NCBI RefSeq assembly: GCF_000003605.2
Contig: NW_003126388.1
Span: forward strand, 306,220-325,968
Direction: 5' to 3'
Source: Saccoglossus kowalevskii
Lineage: Eukaryota; Hemichordata; Enteropneusta; Harrimaniidae
Length of the DNA stretch: 19,749 nt
Part shown: piece by piece, positions 19,025 through 19,749 of the stretch
Layout: each line of letters opens with the position of its first letter
Numbering within the stretch: the first letter of the stretch is position 1
Translations under genes and position numbers: made by a program
The notes under the pieces: model-generated
Database searches by the model: none
What the model was told of the DNA's origin: nothing
The model's input: the letters and a program-made list of their open reading frames with translations, nothing else

Positions 19025-19633
19025 ACCTGCCTGGCTAACTTCTTCGCGCCCGCACCTGCCTGGCTAACCTCTTGGTGTCCGCACCTGCCTGGCTAACCTC
19101 TTGGTGTCCGCACCTGCCTGGCTAACTTCTTGGTGCCCACACCTGCCTGGCTAACTTCTTGGTGTCCGCACCTGCCTGGCTAACCTCTTGGTGTCCGCAC
19201 CTGCCTGGCTAACTTCTTGGTGCCCACACCTGCCTGGCTAACTTCTTGGTGCCCGCACCTGCCTGGCTAACCTCTTGGTGTCCGCACCTGCCTGGCTAAC
19301 TTCTTGGTGCCCACACCTGCCTGGCTAACTTCTTGGTGTCCGCACCTGCCAGGCTAACCTCTTGGTGTCTGCACCTGCCTGGCTAACCTCTTGGTGTCTG
19401 CACCTGCCTGGCTAACCTCTTGGTGTCCGCACCTGCCTGGCTAACTTCTTGGTGCCCACACCTGCCTGGCTAACCTCTTGGTGTCTGTACCTGCCTGGCT
19501 GACTTCTTGGTACCCGCACCTGCCTGGCTAACTACTCGGTGCCCGTACCTGCCTGGCTAACCACTCAGTGCCCGTACCTGCCTGGCTAACCACTCAGTGT
19601 CCGTACCTACCTACCTACCTACCTGCCAGGCTA
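19025..19633 (+). repeat. 29-bp minisatellite, 20 units plus degenerate tail
   Basis: Units start at 19025 and every 29 bases to 19576 without a single indel; the consensus begins ACCTGCCTGGCTAAC and continues with YTCTTGGTGYCCGC. A degenerate 21st unit begins at 19605 with five ACCT tetramers (19605-19624) and then GCCAGGCTAA. Units 1 and 17-20 are the most divergent, the usual edge-decay pattern of a tandem array. Internally, the three-unit order recurs (units 3-5, 6-8, 9-11), so an 87-bp higher-order repeat exists. The array is far more GC-rich than its flanks. A TAA (TGA in unit 17) in each unit and a unit length not divisible by three prevent any long reading frame, so it is not coding. 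Units 2-16 and 18 start at a CACCTG E-box (16 copies). Confidence 0.92.
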
Positions 19634-19749
19634 ATTTTGACCAATGTTAACTAATTTAGGGAAAGGAAAGTCAATTTTGATTTACACTACTACCCATAGA
19701 TTTGTTCAGATATGAAAACATTTGTATTTTTTTTTTATTATTCAAAAAA

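Larger units (their letters stand above)
14743..19749 (+). other. LARP1 intron 1 (incomplete, at least 5 kb)
   Basis: After the probable donor at 14743 no sequence resembling the next LARP1 segment (the conserved GDxxxWP-type region ahead of the La module) was found up to the window end, so the intron continues. It is AT-rich with scattered open frames (15889-16146 on +, 16385-16624 on -) that are not recognised. It contains an ISRE-like site, a 14-G run and the 29-bp minisatellite, listed separately. No nested gene was found. Confidence 0.6.

Noticed and set aside
19025-19633. CRISPR array
   Set aside because: The whole 29-bp unit repeats with no unique spacers, and the context is a eukaryotic intron.

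Overview
This is eukaryotic (metazoan) genomic DNA. It is strongly AT-rich, coding sequence is sparse, there is a clear intron/exon border, and the rest is long non-coding DNA with short non-autonomous transposon-like elements and one GC-richer minisatellite. The repeat style (a TTAA-flanked T2/Kolobok-type MITE and an AGCTCCGC/GCGGAGCT hairpin element) and the LARP1 N-terminus suggest a marine invertebrate. A mollusc or another non-vertebrate bilaterian is possible, but the species cannot be fixed from the sequence alone. No operon, CRISPR array, tRNA, rRNA or prokaryotic feature is visible.

Only two coding pieces can be supported, both on the + strand. (1) Positions 7001-7107 form the terminal coding exon of an unidentified gene. 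It follows a good 3' splice site (a pyrimidine-rich tract, then CCAACAG) and encodes a lysine/glutamate-rich acidic C-terminus ending in TGA. Earlier exons lie upstream, probably outside the window or too short to recognise here. (2) Positions 14469-14742 form the first coding exon of a La-related protein 1 (LARP1) homologue, with an in-frame upstream stop, a good start context and the LARP1-type EAPAPKTNPWTK motif. Intron 1 runs to the end of the window. The two genes are head-to-tail, about 7.4 kb apart.

The non-coding part, left to right: a 129-bp long-hairpin element (380-508); a paired CArG-box hairpin (673-702); a 411-bp TTAA-flanked T2/Kolobok-like MITE (1324-1734); a candidate 352-bp terminal-repeat element (2019-2370); a hairpin-ended AGCTCCGC element (3126-3477); a C-rich tract with G-quadruplex potential on the minus strand (4325-4388); the exon and 3' region of the unidentified gene, holding a MITE (7289-7452) that supplies the first canonical poly(A) signal; a 131-bp perfect-TIR MITE (8735-8865); a consensus-quality CTCF-like motif in the intergenic space (10093-10106); an in-frame tandem duplication (10656-10787); a less AT-rich, CpG-containing probable LARP1 promoter (about 13720-14468); and, in LARP1 intron 1, an ISRE-like site (15480-15491), a 14-G run (16309-16322) and a 29-bp minisatellite of 20 units (19025-19604, plus a degenerate tail) in which 16 units start at a CACCTG E-box.

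Most other open frames are short, unrecognised and at the level expected by chance in AT-rich DNA. I see no convincing novel multi-gene system. The observations most worth checking are the minisatellite with phased E-boxes inside LARP1, the CTCF-like site between the two genes, the MITE-borne poly(A) signal, and a family of short elements sharing a CTCTATTAGAAG core.
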